Part shown: piece after piece, positions 26,840 to 39,112 of the stretch
Numbering within the stretch: position 1 is the stretch's first letter
Layout of the letters: each line of letters begins with the position of its first letter
Assembly: GCA_009617715.1 (NCBI GenBank)
Contig: VTFK01000330.1
Location: 124,001-188,000, forward strand
DNA: 64,000 nucleotides
Direction of reading: 5' to 3'
From: Plectrocnemia conspersa
Taxonomy: Eukaryota > Arthropoda > Insecta > Trichoptera > Polycentropodidae
Translations under genes and position numbers: made by a program
The notes under the pieces: model-generated
What the model was told of the DNA's origin: nothing
Databases searched by the model: none
The model's input: only the letters and a program-made list of their open reading frames with translations

Positions 26840-28134
26840 TTGTAAATCGTATCGCTTTGTTTGAACGGTATATATAATAATAATACACGTAAACAAAGGA
26901 AATATATTTAATTAAAATTAATAAAAATAAAAAAAGAGTTTGATTTTCGAGCCTCATCTAATGAATTCTTTTGTTGTCGACCAATGAAAAATAAGCATTC
27001 AAATATAATATAAAACAAACGACAGTAACGTGACGACAGTTTTAAATAATTGTTATTTATTAAAAAAAATTGCTATGCGACAATAATTTTCATTATTTTT
27101 GTCAAGCGCATTGTTTGATTTGACTGAATATAAATAATCGGATTGCAAATTAACTAGGTATGTTATAACTATGAAAATTAAATATATATATAATGTGTGT
27201 AAGGATTAAATGAATACATTGATTATACTAGATAAACAATCATAATGACATCTTCAAAATTTGTATTCCCGTCGACGGGCTCCGATGCAGAAAAGTGAGT
27301 TTTTTCGTTTTATAATACATAAAAATTATCATTGCTTCTGATTTAACGCACATATTCGTTAGATTTGATGAATTGCAAATAAACCAGGTACGTTTTAAAC
27401 GTGAACGTGTATGAATCCTTAGTATGTATGAGGATTGAAAGTTAATGTCGATCAAATGGGCGCTGTAGCAGTAACGGACAGCTTATAAATGTGTAGTTTC
27501 TTGGATCTTATCTAATAAACGACATTTTACAATGATTATAAATATGTGATTGCATACCTGGAATAATCGATAGCCAAAATATCTAACAGTGGGTTATTTT
27601 CAATTTCGATGTAGCAAAATATGTATCTACGTCATGATTTTTTAGCAATTTTTTTTCTGTGTAATCATTTCTCTTTTGGAAAAGCCAAATTCAGGATATT
27701 CAGTTATATCAAAATTATGTAGTATGTTCTTTAGAAAAATATAATACTTGCTAACAGTGACTTTAACTTTTTGTTTATATATACCAATTCTACGTTGTCG
27801 TTGTATAGATCATAAAATTGTTCCATCATTTCTTCTAAAAAATAATTAAAAACAATAAGACCTTATCAAGAGTTAAACATTGAACACGTTATTACTACTA
27901 ATATAGTCCATAAATTAAGCTTAAACGACAACTAAAAAACAAAATTAACGGACGTTACCATAGAGGATTAAACGCGTAGATTAGCATCACTTTTTAAACT
28001 AAAAAGTGGTACCTCATATTTTAATTGTTTGCCATGCGTAAATGCTAATAGATCTTTCATTGCTTCTGAAAATTAACTGTATACAATACTATATATGTAA
28101 TTTTTTATTTAAACTAATATGAGATTTTTCATTA
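26840..28134 (+). repeat. Dispersed 1.3-kb repeat, copy B
   Basis: Second copy of the repeat at 371-1796, same orientation, 26.5 kb away. It carries one good ~185-bp unit (about 27130-27310, core TTCCCGTCGACGGGC) plus the degraded unit at about 27360-27440. It also has a ~70-bp segment at about 27670-27740 that is absent from copy A. The small minus-strand frame at 27240-27455 is part of the repeat and not a gene. Confidence 0.8.
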
Positions 28135-29330
28135 ACCATAATTCTTAACTAACCGTAAATTTAATTCCAACATATCTGAAAACAATATAATTATAAGCAT
28201 CTAGTCTTTATTTTGCTTTTAAATGTTAGAGATGTTTTAATTAAAATAGAATTATAATATGATAAAAAATTCTAAGTCAATTTTTTTTTAACACTCAAAA
28301 GTTCTTTCTATCTTGATAAAATGATAACTTTAATATGGATCGACAATCCTTTATTTTTTATAACATAAACTGTATTAAAAATGCTTAGAGAAAATGTTTT
28401 ACCAAGTTTGAGTTAAAATTTAAAATTCTCTTTTACTTTATTTTTAACAGTGTTTAACTTCTTTTAAAGTTATTTCTACCTCAAATTTATGTTGGCTAAC
28501 CTATGAATTTACAAACTTTTCTTTATGCCATAATCTTTATTAATGATTCTGCTCTAACCAAAAATTGCAAAAACACTATGATTGAGAAGACTCGTCTTGT
28601 AAAACTATAATAGCTATAGAAATGTTAATTTCGTTCATTTAACGTATCTATGCGAATCAGAATTTTCACAACTCATAAAAATGAAAACAAAATCTGGAAA
28701 CTCTTTGTTAATGTAATGTTCAAGATATATAATAGATTTTAGACATTCGATTTCGTGTTTTAGTTAGTGTAGACGTCCCTCATTTGATATATATTTTCTG
28801 TTATCGTGTTTTTAAATTTAAGTTTAATATCCATATTTTTAGTTTATTAATCTGTATTGTAGAAAAAAAATTGCAACATTCTTTTTATAATATTTTTTTT
28901 AATTCTGTCATAAACAAAAACAATAATATTTAAGCTGCTTCTAAAGAATCGTAACCATAACATTTATTTGAGCACTTTGTATTTTTTTATTAGCCTAAAA
29001 AAATTATTGTTACAACACGCATGATGGATATTATTCAATGATTGATATTATATAATATTAGCTTTCAATATAAAATATTCAAAAGTTACTAAAATATATA
29101 CAATTTATTAAGTAACACGATATACATAAAATATAGGTATTTTATTACACGTCAATCTATAAAAGTAATACTAATATAATATCTTCAAAATATACAAACA
29201 CTTGTTTTTAATAAGCCCTTTATTACGACTTATTTAATCTATCATTAGTTTTTCTTATTCAAATTTCTTTGAATACCTTATGCAATTAATTTTCGAATGC
29301 ATTATTAGAATAAAAAAAAACGAATTAATT
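28135..29330. other. AT desert
   Basis: No coding, RNA or repeat structure recognised. Confidence 0.45.
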
Positions 29331-29960
29331 AAAAACGGAACGATAAAAAATTATGGCAATTTTACCGCTAATTGAATTTATTCAGACAATTTCTCGAGGA
29401 AAGCCGCTTAAAAGTTTTAATTACCTGGCGATGGCACTATGCCAAGAACTCCCAGTATATCGTCACATAAAATATATAAACGGCTGAAAATTGAGTTACC
29501 TAATTAAAATTATATTATATCATCTAATAAAGCTTAAAATTTAATGTAATAATAATCAGTTATATTTCTTATAATATTTATATATTAGATAATTATATAA
29601 AAGTTCACACTATATTTGCCAGTTTACGTTTGCCATCGATTGAAACATAATAAAAATATGCTTTTCTGCAAATATCCAGTTGAACATAAATATTTTATGT
29701 GCAATAAATCTAGACGAAGTTTTCGTTAAAAATCGTTTTTCTCCTTTAAACATATAAAATCGTATCGTCGACCTTTATGACATCAATGGCTTTGGTCAAC
29801 ACCGAAGCAATAAAATTTCTTTCGTTCCACATAGGAAATTGTATTTTTTCGGTTTCTTTTCTTCGCTTCGACTTTATCCAAATAAATCCGAAAGTTAAAG
29901 ATTTGACGTTTTTTCTTGTGTGCAAAAAAGTCCATTTTCGTGCCACACGCGCTTCAACTT
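29331..29960. other. Two small complex islands (29340-29480 and 29730-29950)
   Basis: The first includes TACCTGGCGATGGCACTATG. The second includes ATCGTCGACCTTTATGAC and GGTCAACACCGAAGC. Both strands are open in the second over about 70 codons, but no family is recognised. Candidate noncoding elements. Confidence 0.3.
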
Positions 29961-30760
29961 GTATGTTTTATATTTTATTATTTGATAAATATTAACACGC
30001 AACTTACTTAATTAACAAATTATAATAAAATAGCTATATCCTGTGCCTTATAAAATAATATTATCATAATTACTCAATTTTTCATCTTTTTTATAATATT
30101 TCGTTATTTAATAGGTTTAATGAAACCTTACGTGTAAAAATGTAAAATATTATTAGTAATTACTTACTAAAATAATATAAATATATAAAACGTTTTATTT
30201 CCTTCTATTAACAATAAATAATGAAAACCAGCGAACTATATTTTATATTGCAACCAGAAACGTTTCGTTTTATAGCGCTCAGTTTATTAACCGATACAGT
30301 GTGCAATGCCTTAGATTGCTAGATGCTGTAAAATTCTTAAAGTTTATCTTTCTATTGCCTCTATTCTTGTGAAATATACAAGACAATATACATAGATAAT
30401 TATGGTTTAAAATGAACGAGCATTAAATATTATTTTACATAGGCGTAAATAATAAATATTGATAAAATATTTGTATTACTTATTACTAAATAAATAAATT
30501 AATATATTTTTACAGACAAATGTAAATGAATAATATAAAACTAGGAATAGAAAAAATTATAATTATATAAGTAAGATAATTTATTGCAATAAGTTGCATT
30601 ATTAATAATTAAATTCTTTGATGTTTATAAAGACTATATATATTCATTGCTATTTTTGTATTTATATTGTATAAAATTGTATACATTAAAACACATAGTT
30701 TAGTGTTACTCATGTGTAATTTGTTTTATTTTTTATTGTGGAGTAATATTTTAAACCGTT
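29961..30760. other. AT desert
   Basis: Nothing recognised. Confidence 0.45.
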
Positions 30761-30822
30761 TAACTTGCCATGACGAATATATTCGTCATAAAAAATTCTC
30801 AATTAAATGGGCATGACAAGTT
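30761..30822. repeat. Palindrome beside a 12-bp inverted repeat
   Basis: Bases 30770-30789 form a perfect 20-bp palindrome (ATGACGAATA and its complement). The left flank TAACTTGCCATG (30761-30772) is mirrored at 30811-30822 by CATGACAAGTTA with one mismatch. It may be the end of an unidentified DNA transposon or a chance cruciform. Confidence 0.6.
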
Positions 30823-31860
30823 AGCTTGATATTGACTAAGGTTTTTAGTGGAAGTTTCTGTTGACAGAACCATCCCATCGAGATCGTTACAATATTCAAA
30901 TAGTAAATATGTAATTTTTTGACATAAATAATTTTGTAGATCAAAAGTCTACCATAACCCAAAACTGAAATTGAGGACATGAATTACTGACGGATCACCA
31001 AAGTGAAACAAGGCCGAGCTTCTTGGAAAATTTATCGCAAACTTAATTTATATATATTTACCTTCACTTGCTTTTAAATGTGATTTCGAGATCTTCAGTG
31101 TAAGTTTTTTTAGCTAAAATGTTCCCACCGAGATTATAGAAATAATCTGAGGGCAAACGAAATCAAAAAAATTACACAATATGCCACTTTCTGAACTAGA
31201 AGAGCAGAAGGCCAAGATTTACCCTTGTAAAACTCCCGAAGGAGTAAAATATTTTTTTGACAACTGGTTGCCATGTGTTACAAACTTCCTACGACCACTT
31301 AAATAAGTCGAGTTAAATCCTCTGACTCTTCAAGGTCTGACAATATGTTTACTAAAAAGCTATAAAAAAACTCTTTATGCTTGTTCACTGCACCAATGAG
31401 ATTCTGTTATTTTTTATCACGTGTTGGCCGCCACTAATATTTATATTTTTTATATTTTACCAATCCCAAAAATATATTTGTGCTGACTTAAATATGTCAT
31501 AAAAATTAATAAAGAAAATCACAGTGCATCTTTATATTATAAAAGCTTAAAATATTTTATTGCTTTCACTATTTTTTAGTCCAAGTGATTTATACAATAT
31601 TTATTATTGTTTATATTAAACACGCTTCTATTTTGTCAATATAGTAATGTATTTTTTTAATATTTCTATTGAATAATACATACTAATAAATATTTATAGT
31701 GCTATCTTAGCCAATATAAATTACACGTGTGACGCATCCAATTCCCTGAAGAGTTTTACTCCAACACACCGCATCTGTTGCAAACTACCCAACCATTAGC
31801 TAAGAAGCACTTTCATTATTACATATGTAAACCATACTGAACGAGTCTTGTGCTAGTTTT
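30823..31860. other. Unassigned moderately complex DNA
   Basis: No gene is recognised. The minus frame ending at 30786 (64 codons) is hydrophobic-rich without a domain. A 41-codon + frame at 31181-31306 begins MPLSELEEQKAKIYPCKTPE and looks protein-like, but it is isolated. Possible decayed transposon remnants. Confidence 0.3.
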
Positions 31861-32340
31861 TAACTAATATTGCCGAAAGTTCTTCGATGTAGCTAAAATA
31901 TAAATAAGCGTTGCAACACGTGTTCGCGAGGTCACGTGCCAGGACGGAGAAAGTTCATAGCACCCCGTTGGATTTATCGGCATCGAAACGTGTAATGGAT
32001 GTACTGAAAGGTGCTTAGGTGGCTGCGTCTTCTGGCAACACTCAATAAATTTGTTTGAAGGTACGCCACTAATGGACTATCGATCAGGATGTGGTCGTGC
32101 CGGCACCTCCTAGTAACACAATAAACTTCACTTATCGCCGACCGCAGATCCTTCAGACGTTTGGAGCAAGCAACACAGCCTTTGCCTTAGAATCCTTACA
32201 CACAAACGCTTTGCAAATAACAATTACTCTGTGGCGCGAGCTTAATCTCAGGCGGGTCAAAGATGAGGTAAAGCGCAAGAGACAACTTTGGATTTACCTG
32301 AAATCAAGTACCTCGGTAAGAGGAGAGAAAAGTTATTAAA
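31861..32340 (+). promoter_or_regulatory. Complex island with TATA-like box and paired CACGTG E-boxes
   Basis: TATAAATA sits at 31899-31906, followed by two CACGTG E-boxes at 31917-31922 (inside the palindrome AACACGTGTT) and 31933-31938. The following ~400 bp is the most complex DNA for several kilobases, and contains donor-like GATGAG/GTAAAG (about 32262) and CCTCG/GTAAGAG (about 32315). It lies 1.3 kb upstream of the receptor exon on the same strand, so it is a plausible promoter or 5'UTR exon of that gene. This is positional inference only. Confidence 0.3.
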
Positions 32341-33665
32341 CTGTCACTGAATTATTTTACATTCAGACTATTTAATCTGTGTCTATATATTGATAAACGT
32401 AATAAATTACACTATGCTGATTTTATGACAATTTATTTTACATTGTCACAAAAATAATCCACGAATGGTTTTGTTCCAATAAGTTAAATCATTTTTTTTC
32501 TGGTTATTAAATAACTCTATAATTTTAGTATAAGCCCTTCATGTTAAAAATAATAATATAATGTATATATTTGAAGGTATAGACATTATCCAGGGTTCGT
32601 AAATGTTTAAATAAAATTTCTGAAAAATTGATGGTATCGTTCATTAATGTAAACACACCCTAGATTTTCTGAACGAGATAACGTTATTAAAAAAATGTCT
32701 ACATAAAAAAGTACTTGGGCAAGAATAAGGTTCGTTAAAAATGGTAATACCAGCGTGAAATGTAACAATGTAACTCATCGAATATAATTCAATATAATCT
32801 ATGGCGAAAGAAAAAAAACCTTTTTTTCGATCTTTCATTTTGACATTCTAAATAATAACCGTCATTTTTGACGTAAGAAGATATTGCGTATTATTTACGT
32901 TGAACGAAATATGTATTTATTTTATGTATACGTGCACACAAATATGATGATTAATGTCATACTTTGAAAAGTTCGCGATACTTCTAAAGGTTGACTGTTG
33001 CGTATAATAAATTTCTGTTTCGGCCAGTTTTATTTGACGTGTATGAATGCTGAAGTTTTGCCAAAAACCATCCCTGGGGTTATTGTGAAATATGTTTAAG
33101 GCCTTCTTGACGTCAAAATTCGCTCAGGAGGACCTCAGGGCTTGCTCATTATTAAAGACTAATTGAATCACATTGTGAGCTACAAAGAATTGAGATGATA
33201 ACAATGGGAAACTTTTTAACATTCAATTTTTCTATAAGTAATGCGAGCTACCAAAAAAAATGTCATTCACTAGTAAAAATTTAATTTTACAGTCGAAGTC
33301 GATATTTGCTTTAAAAGGTAAGAGCTTTAAGATACATTTCCGTTTACGGTAAAAAGTAAAAGGTAAAGCTCTTTCATTTGAAAAGGTAGCGGAATACAGA
33401 GTTTAAAATGTATCTACTACATACGAACATATTGAACGCAATTTTGGAGAGCTTTTCCCACGTTCTATCGTTTGTAAACAAACGCATTCAATCGTATGTA
33501 TGGTGTCTCGATTACGAAAAAATGCTTTTGATACGTATAAATAAATACATATACAGCTTATTGTATATACCATTTCAAATATTTGTATATGTTACACTTA
33601 GAAAATAAATGTATATAAATAATTTAGAACAATATTTTTAATCATGTGCTTTTTATTGTTTCCAG
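32341..33665. other. Probable intron or 5' flank before the receptor exon
   Basis: Mixed AT-rich sequence. The moderately complex stretch at 32980-33180 (CATCCCTGGGGTTATTG, GACGTCAAAATTCGCTCAGG) has no ORF of note. The final bases TTTATTGTTTCCAG, with a pyrimidine-rich run ending at 33664-33665, are the splice acceptor of the coding exon. Confidence 0.5.
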
Positions 33666-33667
33666 GG

Positions 33668-33947
33668 ATGTTCGACTACTCGTCTTCTCTCGGCGACTGG
33701 TCGGCCCCTTCATATCTGGAGGAGGCCGGCTTGGCCAGATTCAACTGTTCACCTTTAAGCACATCTCCAGACTGCACGAATCTCTTTTCCAATAACGACA
33801 CATGGCTTCAAAGGCTAGGAAACGAATCTCTGTTCAACGACACCGGCATAGGCAACTCTACAACAGGTGACGAGAACCTCAGCGAAGTCATAGTGATGGC
33901 AGTAACGTCAGTGATTCTCGCACTCATCATCCTCATCACCATTATCG
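33668..33947 (+). CDS. 5-HT1: First coding exon of a 5-HT1-like serotonin receptor (class A GPCR), partial
   Basis: This exon encodes the extracellular N-terminus and transmembrane helix 1 of a biogenic-amine GPCR at the plasma membrane, probably a Gi-coupled serotonin receptor. The acceptor TTGTTTCCAG/GG ends at 33665 and the ATG follows at 33668. The donor ATCG/GTGAGT ends the exon after 33947 in phase 1, so the last Gly codon is split. The 93 codons hold six N-glycosylation sequons (N26, N43, N52, N57, N63, N70) in an acidic, Ser/Asn-rich tail. A hydrophobic helix VIVMAVTSVILALIILITII (residues 75-93, approximately) follows, and the Gly then normally precedes the class A Asn1.50. The TSVILALIILITIIG pattern is closest to insect 5-HT1A/1B; tyramine or octopamine receptors are less likely. 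GC content is far above the flanks. No further exons are visible, so assignment rests on one helix. The acceptor two bases before ATG implies at least one upstream 5'UTR exon. Confidence 0.78.
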
Positions 33948-35379
33948 GTGAGTTTTAAATATATTTTTCGCTTTTTATGTTGCTATCTTAGCAACCGCGA
34001 CGTCGAGTCAGTCGTTTCGTTTTTGTTTGATGGAAACAATGCTACATACCGAAAACAACGTTCCTCCTCCCGAGTGGACATTTTCCATCCACTCCCAGTG
34101 AAAGATTCAGGCAATATAAAAAGAATAAAACAAAGTCTCCCAATGGAAAACAATAGCCGACGGGGGACAGCGAAGCAAGACATAAAATAAAAATATACCG
34201 CTCAGTACAATAATTTCAAAGTATGCAAGCAGCGGTATAGAAATGATGAACAATGAATATTTCATAAGCAATTATATACATATAATAAATGCTTGACTAG
34301 TCAGAAATAGTATTTTTTTTAAAGTTAATGCTTAGTGGAAATTACTAGTAATAAAATTAAATTTTTAATTTAGTATCAGTTTGCGAAAAAGTTTTATTTG
34401 TTTGCTGTAACATCAACAGTTTACGGGTAATCTGGAAAGCTTTATTATGGTTTTATTCAATGTCTGCTACGAAATTTCTAAAAGGATTGAATTGCATTTT
34501 ATGTTGTTTGTTTCATTTCAGAGAAATCAGCATTTACAATTTATATTTTCAAGCCAATCTGCTTAATAATAAAATTAAGAATCGTTCTTTCTTTTCCAAA
34601 TTTCACCAAACCTTTTTATTCCAAGTAAACATTTTATTAAATTTTTATGAACTTGTTGAAAAAAAAACTATGAAATTGTTAACCAGCATGATAATCAGTG
34701 GCATACCCGAAAGACCTAGGTTCAAATCCCATTAAAACATTTTATATTTTTACCGTGTCTTTGAAATCGAAATTATTGATAATTATTAAATTTCGATTTT
34801 CTTTATTTCACGAATAAATTACATGATTCATGATTTAAATCATTCATATTAAGTATAAAAATATCTATAATATTGAGCTTTTTAAGATCATAGAGATTGT
34901 TACTATATTAACATAATTTTAATTTATGATCACATATTAGATTTTCTTAGAGTTTCCTAATCTCACAGATGAATATCGTTATCATTAGTGCAAATTGATG
35001 TTTCTGAAAAAAATACTGATTTTTTTGTTAGTTTTTTCAGAAACAAGTTCAAAAAATACTTTTAAAATATATGCCATATTCACATGATATTTCACTTACT
35101 TTAATTACCTTTATATATCAAAGAGTATTGACATAATGTGTTTTTCTTATTTTCAGAAATTAAACTCAATTATTTATTAAATTATTAGGTTTGACGTTAA
35201 CAAGAATTAATTTTAGCAATGTCTATAAATAATATTATTTCCGATTTTTGATAATTTTGGCACGTGTAAAGAATACACAGCACAGCAACGCGCAGATTTT
35301 TTTGACAATAAGTGAAACTTATTATCTAAAATTCGTAAGGCTTTTATAAGCTTAAGAACCCATAAATAATTGCTTAGAA
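33948..35379 (+). other. Start of the receptor intron
   Basis: Begins with the donor GTGAGT at 33948. A still-complex stretch to about 34200 contains no continuation of the receptor. The rest is AT-rich. No exon encoding the expected GN-VFVIAAI/transmembrane helix 2 follows anywhere in the window. Confidence 0.55.
34685..34735 (+). repeat. tRNA-derived SINE head fragment
   Basis: GGTTCAAATCC at 34719-34729 is a perfect Pol III B-box. ATAATCAGTGG upstream resembles a degraded A-box. The segment CCGAAAGACCTAGGTTCAAA closely parallels CCGAAATTCTGGGTTCAAA at 43405-43423, so both probably derive from the same SINE. No tRNA acceptor stem forms, so it is not a tRNA gene. Confidence 0.5.
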
Positions 35380-36150
35380 CAGGGTTTCCCAAACTTTTTC
35401 AGTGACGGAACACTTGGCAAATCCGAAAATTTTGGCGGAACACTTTGCTTATTTTTTAGGTTAAGTAATACATAATAGTATAAATAAAAATAAAAAATGT
35501 TATTAAATTAATATCATTTATTTCATTAACATAAAAATACAAATAAATAAAACTCTGATGATTTTGGATTCTTAAATTACATTTTTTTTATATCAGGCAC
35601 AAAATTGGTCAGTTGTATTTTCATATCTGCCTCTATTTCTAAATTTTGTTTTCATTGCAATATATTGAGAAAATCCCACTTCGCATAAATTCGTCGTGGA
35701 AAACGGAAGTAAACAAACCAGAGCTTGTTTTGACACATTGGGAAACTCCTTAGTCAGACTCGCCCAGAAATTATTTAATTGCTGATCTTTATAATTTGCA
35801 CTTTTCTAGTGAGTCACGTTGTCTCTTCTTTTTTAATCAGAGTGTGTCGTTTCGAAGTGCTTGCGAAGCTTAGTTGGAGCGAAAATACTGTTTGCATGTA
35901 GTTTTTGCTACAAAACACACATTACATCAGGAGTATCTGAATTGCCAATATACGTAAATCCAAAATTTAAATAACTTTCATCGTACTTCCGTTTTAGTCT
36001 ATTCATAGATGACACTTGTTTTTTAATATTCTATTTTGAAGAAATCACAGTTTTTGGATTATTTTCTTCTTCGATGATAGACGTATCAGTAGAAGTATTA
36101 GGCCTCTCTTTCGCAAATATTCTGTTTTCAACCAGAGATCCATGGGTAGT
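35380..36150 (-). mobile_element. Internally deleted BED-finger hAT transposon remnant
   Basis: The minus strand encodes pieces of a ZBED5-like hAT transposase. From about 36146 a leader with an acidic stretch (SIIEEENNPK) precedes MNRLKRKYDESYLNFGFTYI at 36006 downwards. It is followed by a BED zinc finger with a Cys (DVMCVL), a stop where the second Cys is expected, then KLRKHFETTHS carrying the H-x4-H. Within about 20 codons the reading jumps to the C-terminal dimerisation region: NNFWASLTKEFPNVSKQAL, LLPFSTTNLCEVGFSQ, AMKTKFRNR, ending at 35593. The whole RNase H-like catalytic core is missing. At 35380 CAGGGTTTCCCAAACTTTTT is a typical hAT terminal sequence. The matching right terminus and 8-bp target duplication were not found. 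It is inactive: in-frame stops and core loss. Confidence 0.82.
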
Positions 36151-37951
36151 TTTTAAATGATATGTAAATTCTGTAATTTATTTTTTGTCAAAATGGAAAA
36201 AATCTGTATTGTAAGCAATCAGACTAAATTAATGTACAAGAAAATCGATTTCTTTTTATGCAAATTTTATTTAAATCGTTTACATTTCCAAAAGAATACA
36301 CCCAATCCTGTTTTAACGCAATAAATTAGTTTCAGGAATTAACACATAGAATAAAAACGCGTAAAAATTATCCGCAATAACCATTTGTAAATTTGACAGA
36401 TTGGATACCAAGATTACAAAATCTTGTATAAAAATCACGTACAAGTGAATTTTCGTGAATTAATAGTGTAAAAAGTGGCATTCGTGGCAGCAAAAAAATT
36501 CCGTAAAAATAAAATCACATAATGAAAATTCGCATAAAAAGCACTAATATTGTGTGAATATTTAACAAAAAAAAATATTGTTTAAATATTATCTAAATAC
36601 TTTGAAACAGATTCCGATGATAATTTATTTTTTGATAATCGAAAAATGGTTAAACCAACTTTACAGTTTTATTTTAAATTTATAAAAAACGTAATTAAGT
36701 ATTTGTTTAGTGGCAATTTTATGTTATTTTCTAATAATATTTTCTCATAAATCTTAAATCAATAAATTTATTTAATACCATGAGTATAACTAAACAATAA
36801 AATATATTTTAAATAAAAAAAAATATTAGATTTATTTTGTGAAAGTTCGAAAATTACTAGAACTTAAAAACAGATTTGATATTGATATTGATTCTAGTAT
36901 AAATTATATTAATACAGTGTTACTGTAATCATAAATACTGGCATAAATTTACAAATTAAATAGTTTTAAATATAAAATACACACATATTAAACATTGTTT
37001 TGGGTAAAATATGCATACATAAGTATGTTGTTCTGTGTTCTTTCGCCTGCGGGCTGAAATGGAGTGATGACACTATTAAACGTTGCTATTGATTAAAAAA
37101 TCCAGGTACTTAAAACCCAAATTATAAGACACTAGACTAGAAATAAGTAACATACATTTTATGATTAATAATTATTGTATTTTGCAGCATAGCTTGGACC
37201 GATTTTATTTTATTTTAAATAATATTAAATAATCGTTTTTAAGCAAAGCACATGTATTTTCTTTAACTTATCTTTAATGTCAGATCATGATCTTACTTGA
37301 AGGTCTTCATATGTATTTAAAGCTTAAACAATAGTCCTTGGATGTCAAACAAATTAATAATTTCTATTGAACGCTATTCTTGTTCATTATCGTATATAAT
37401 TTAATAAAAGCATGCTACATACAGTAGTGATAAATATAACGAAGAGAATATGGATAGAATATCAATTTCAGTTATACGTATAATCAATTATCCGACAAGA
37501 GAACACACTCAAGATTATACTCACACAAATAGCGTTTTGGAATTAAGGTTTTATTGACTTAGACTTGATTAATTACCAACTCCTGTGTGATTGTATACAC
37601 ACACTATGCTGTGTATATATTTATAAATATATGTATATACTACATGTGTATCAATACACCTATTAATTTTAAACACGCTCACGCAATTACACAAGGGGTG
37701 CCTATAACGGCAATAATGGGATACGAGCGCCTTAGAAGTTGTTAACTAAACATCTACAATTTGGATACACAATCAGGAATCGTAACGAATCGGTAGCATA
37801 GAATGTCATGTTGTTGTATTCAATTATTCAATTTGGGCAAAGAGGCGACGAAATAATAAATAAAATGCGAAGTGTCGGTGTTCGTCTTTGGAGGAATCTT
37901 TTTGTAAATTATTAATTTAGATCTTTGAAATAGTGCGAGGGCGGATTCTCA
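36151..37951. other. AT-rich intronic sequence
   Basis: No gene is recognised. The stretch 36340-36560 repeats short GTAAAAA and CGTAAAA-type words without a clear period. A modest complex patch lies at 37690-37930. Confidence 0.4.
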
Positions 37952-38026
37952 GAAGGGTTTCTTTCATCTTTGAGAGAAAACCCTTCAAGATCAAAAACAT
38001 TTGTAGAACCGAATGTTTTTGATCTT
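37952..38026. repeat. Two abutting stem-loops, one perfect
   Basis: Stem-loop 1 (37952-37986) has arms GAAGGGTTTCTTTC and GAGAGAAAACCCTTC around a short loop. Stem-loop 2 (37987-38026) begins at the next base, with perfect 15-bp arms AAGATCAAAAACATT and AATGTTTTTGATCTT around the 10-base loop TGTAGAACCG. The stems are shorter than a typical pre-miRNA (about 22 bp plus lower stem), so the function is unknown. A small foldback element or a structured RNA are the alternatives. Confidence 0.75.
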
Positions 38027-39112
38027 GGCGGAGGTAATTATTATTTAATTATTTACATCCAGTATTTTTAAGTCTCTCTTAGATAACATTATTTTTTAGA
38101 TTCAAAAAAAGCGACGTAATGTATAATACATTAAGCCTAAAAATATCGAAACAAAATAATAACTATTTTTGTATAGTGCATATTTTTTTAGTACTTCATC
38201 TGAATGTTGTATTAAAACGTTTAATTAAAATCTATTAATACAACGTTTATATACAAGTATATATAATTAATATATATTATATATAATTGAATTTAATTGC
38301 TTAAGTTAATATTTTTTTCATGGTTCATTGCTGCATATGTATTTTTTAAATTATACAGTTAGGACGAAATTAATATTTAAAATAAAAATAATTATTGACA
38401 TTAATAATAATTCTAGAACTTATAATTCTAGATATATTTATTATAAATTATAATCAAAGGCAGATTAGCATTTTATAAAAGGTTTACAGGAAAGGATTTT
38501 TTTAACTGTCTACCTCTAAAATATTGTATGTGCAGAAAATTCTATTTGTGGTGTCTTATTTTAGAAGCAATGAAATTGAAACTACTCGTTAAACTCTCTA
38601 TTTTGAAATGAAAAAGTATAAATAATATTGTGGTGTTGTTCGTATTGATGTATGGAATGTCATATATTGTACAATCGAAAAAACATAGACCCTTATTTAC
38701 AATTTTTATTTTGTACAAATTCCTTAATTTCATAAGAGCTTTTTTAATAGGTCCTTAATCCACCCATGATTATTACCTAGCACGCACAAGCATTTGAGTT
38801 TAATGATAAAAAAAATTAATATATTACTTTTGTATAACATATGTAAATATATTATAAATATAAAAATGTACAGTTTATTTTTGAATCAAAATTATAATTT
38901 ATTTAATAAAAATCTTAATTTTATAACATAATATTTCTATAATTATTAATAAAAGCCCTAAATATAAATTAAATATATTGTACAACCCGCTAAATTGCGC
39001 ATTTTAGATAATCTTTGGAGAATAAAATTATTACCGAACAATGCAGCTTCTAAAATTCATTAACTCTATAGTTTGAAAAAAAAATATTGTATATGCAAAT
39101 TTTATTTAATTG
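38027..39112. other. AT desert with small palindromes
   Basis: Nothing recognised except TAATGTATAATACATTA near 38117 and a GTTGTATTAA ... TTAATACAAC pair near 38207-38245. Confidence 0.4.

Noticed and set aside
33948..34190. 80-codon + frame after the receptor exon
   Set aside because: It starts within the intron after a strong donor and has no GPCR transmembrane content.
34685..34735. tRNA gene
   Set aside because: A good B-box is present but no acceptor or anticodon stem forms; treated as a SINE head.
37987..38026. microRNA precursor
   Set aside because: The 15-bp stem is too short for a canonical pre-miRNA and I recognise no known mature sequence; kept only as an unexplained hairpin.
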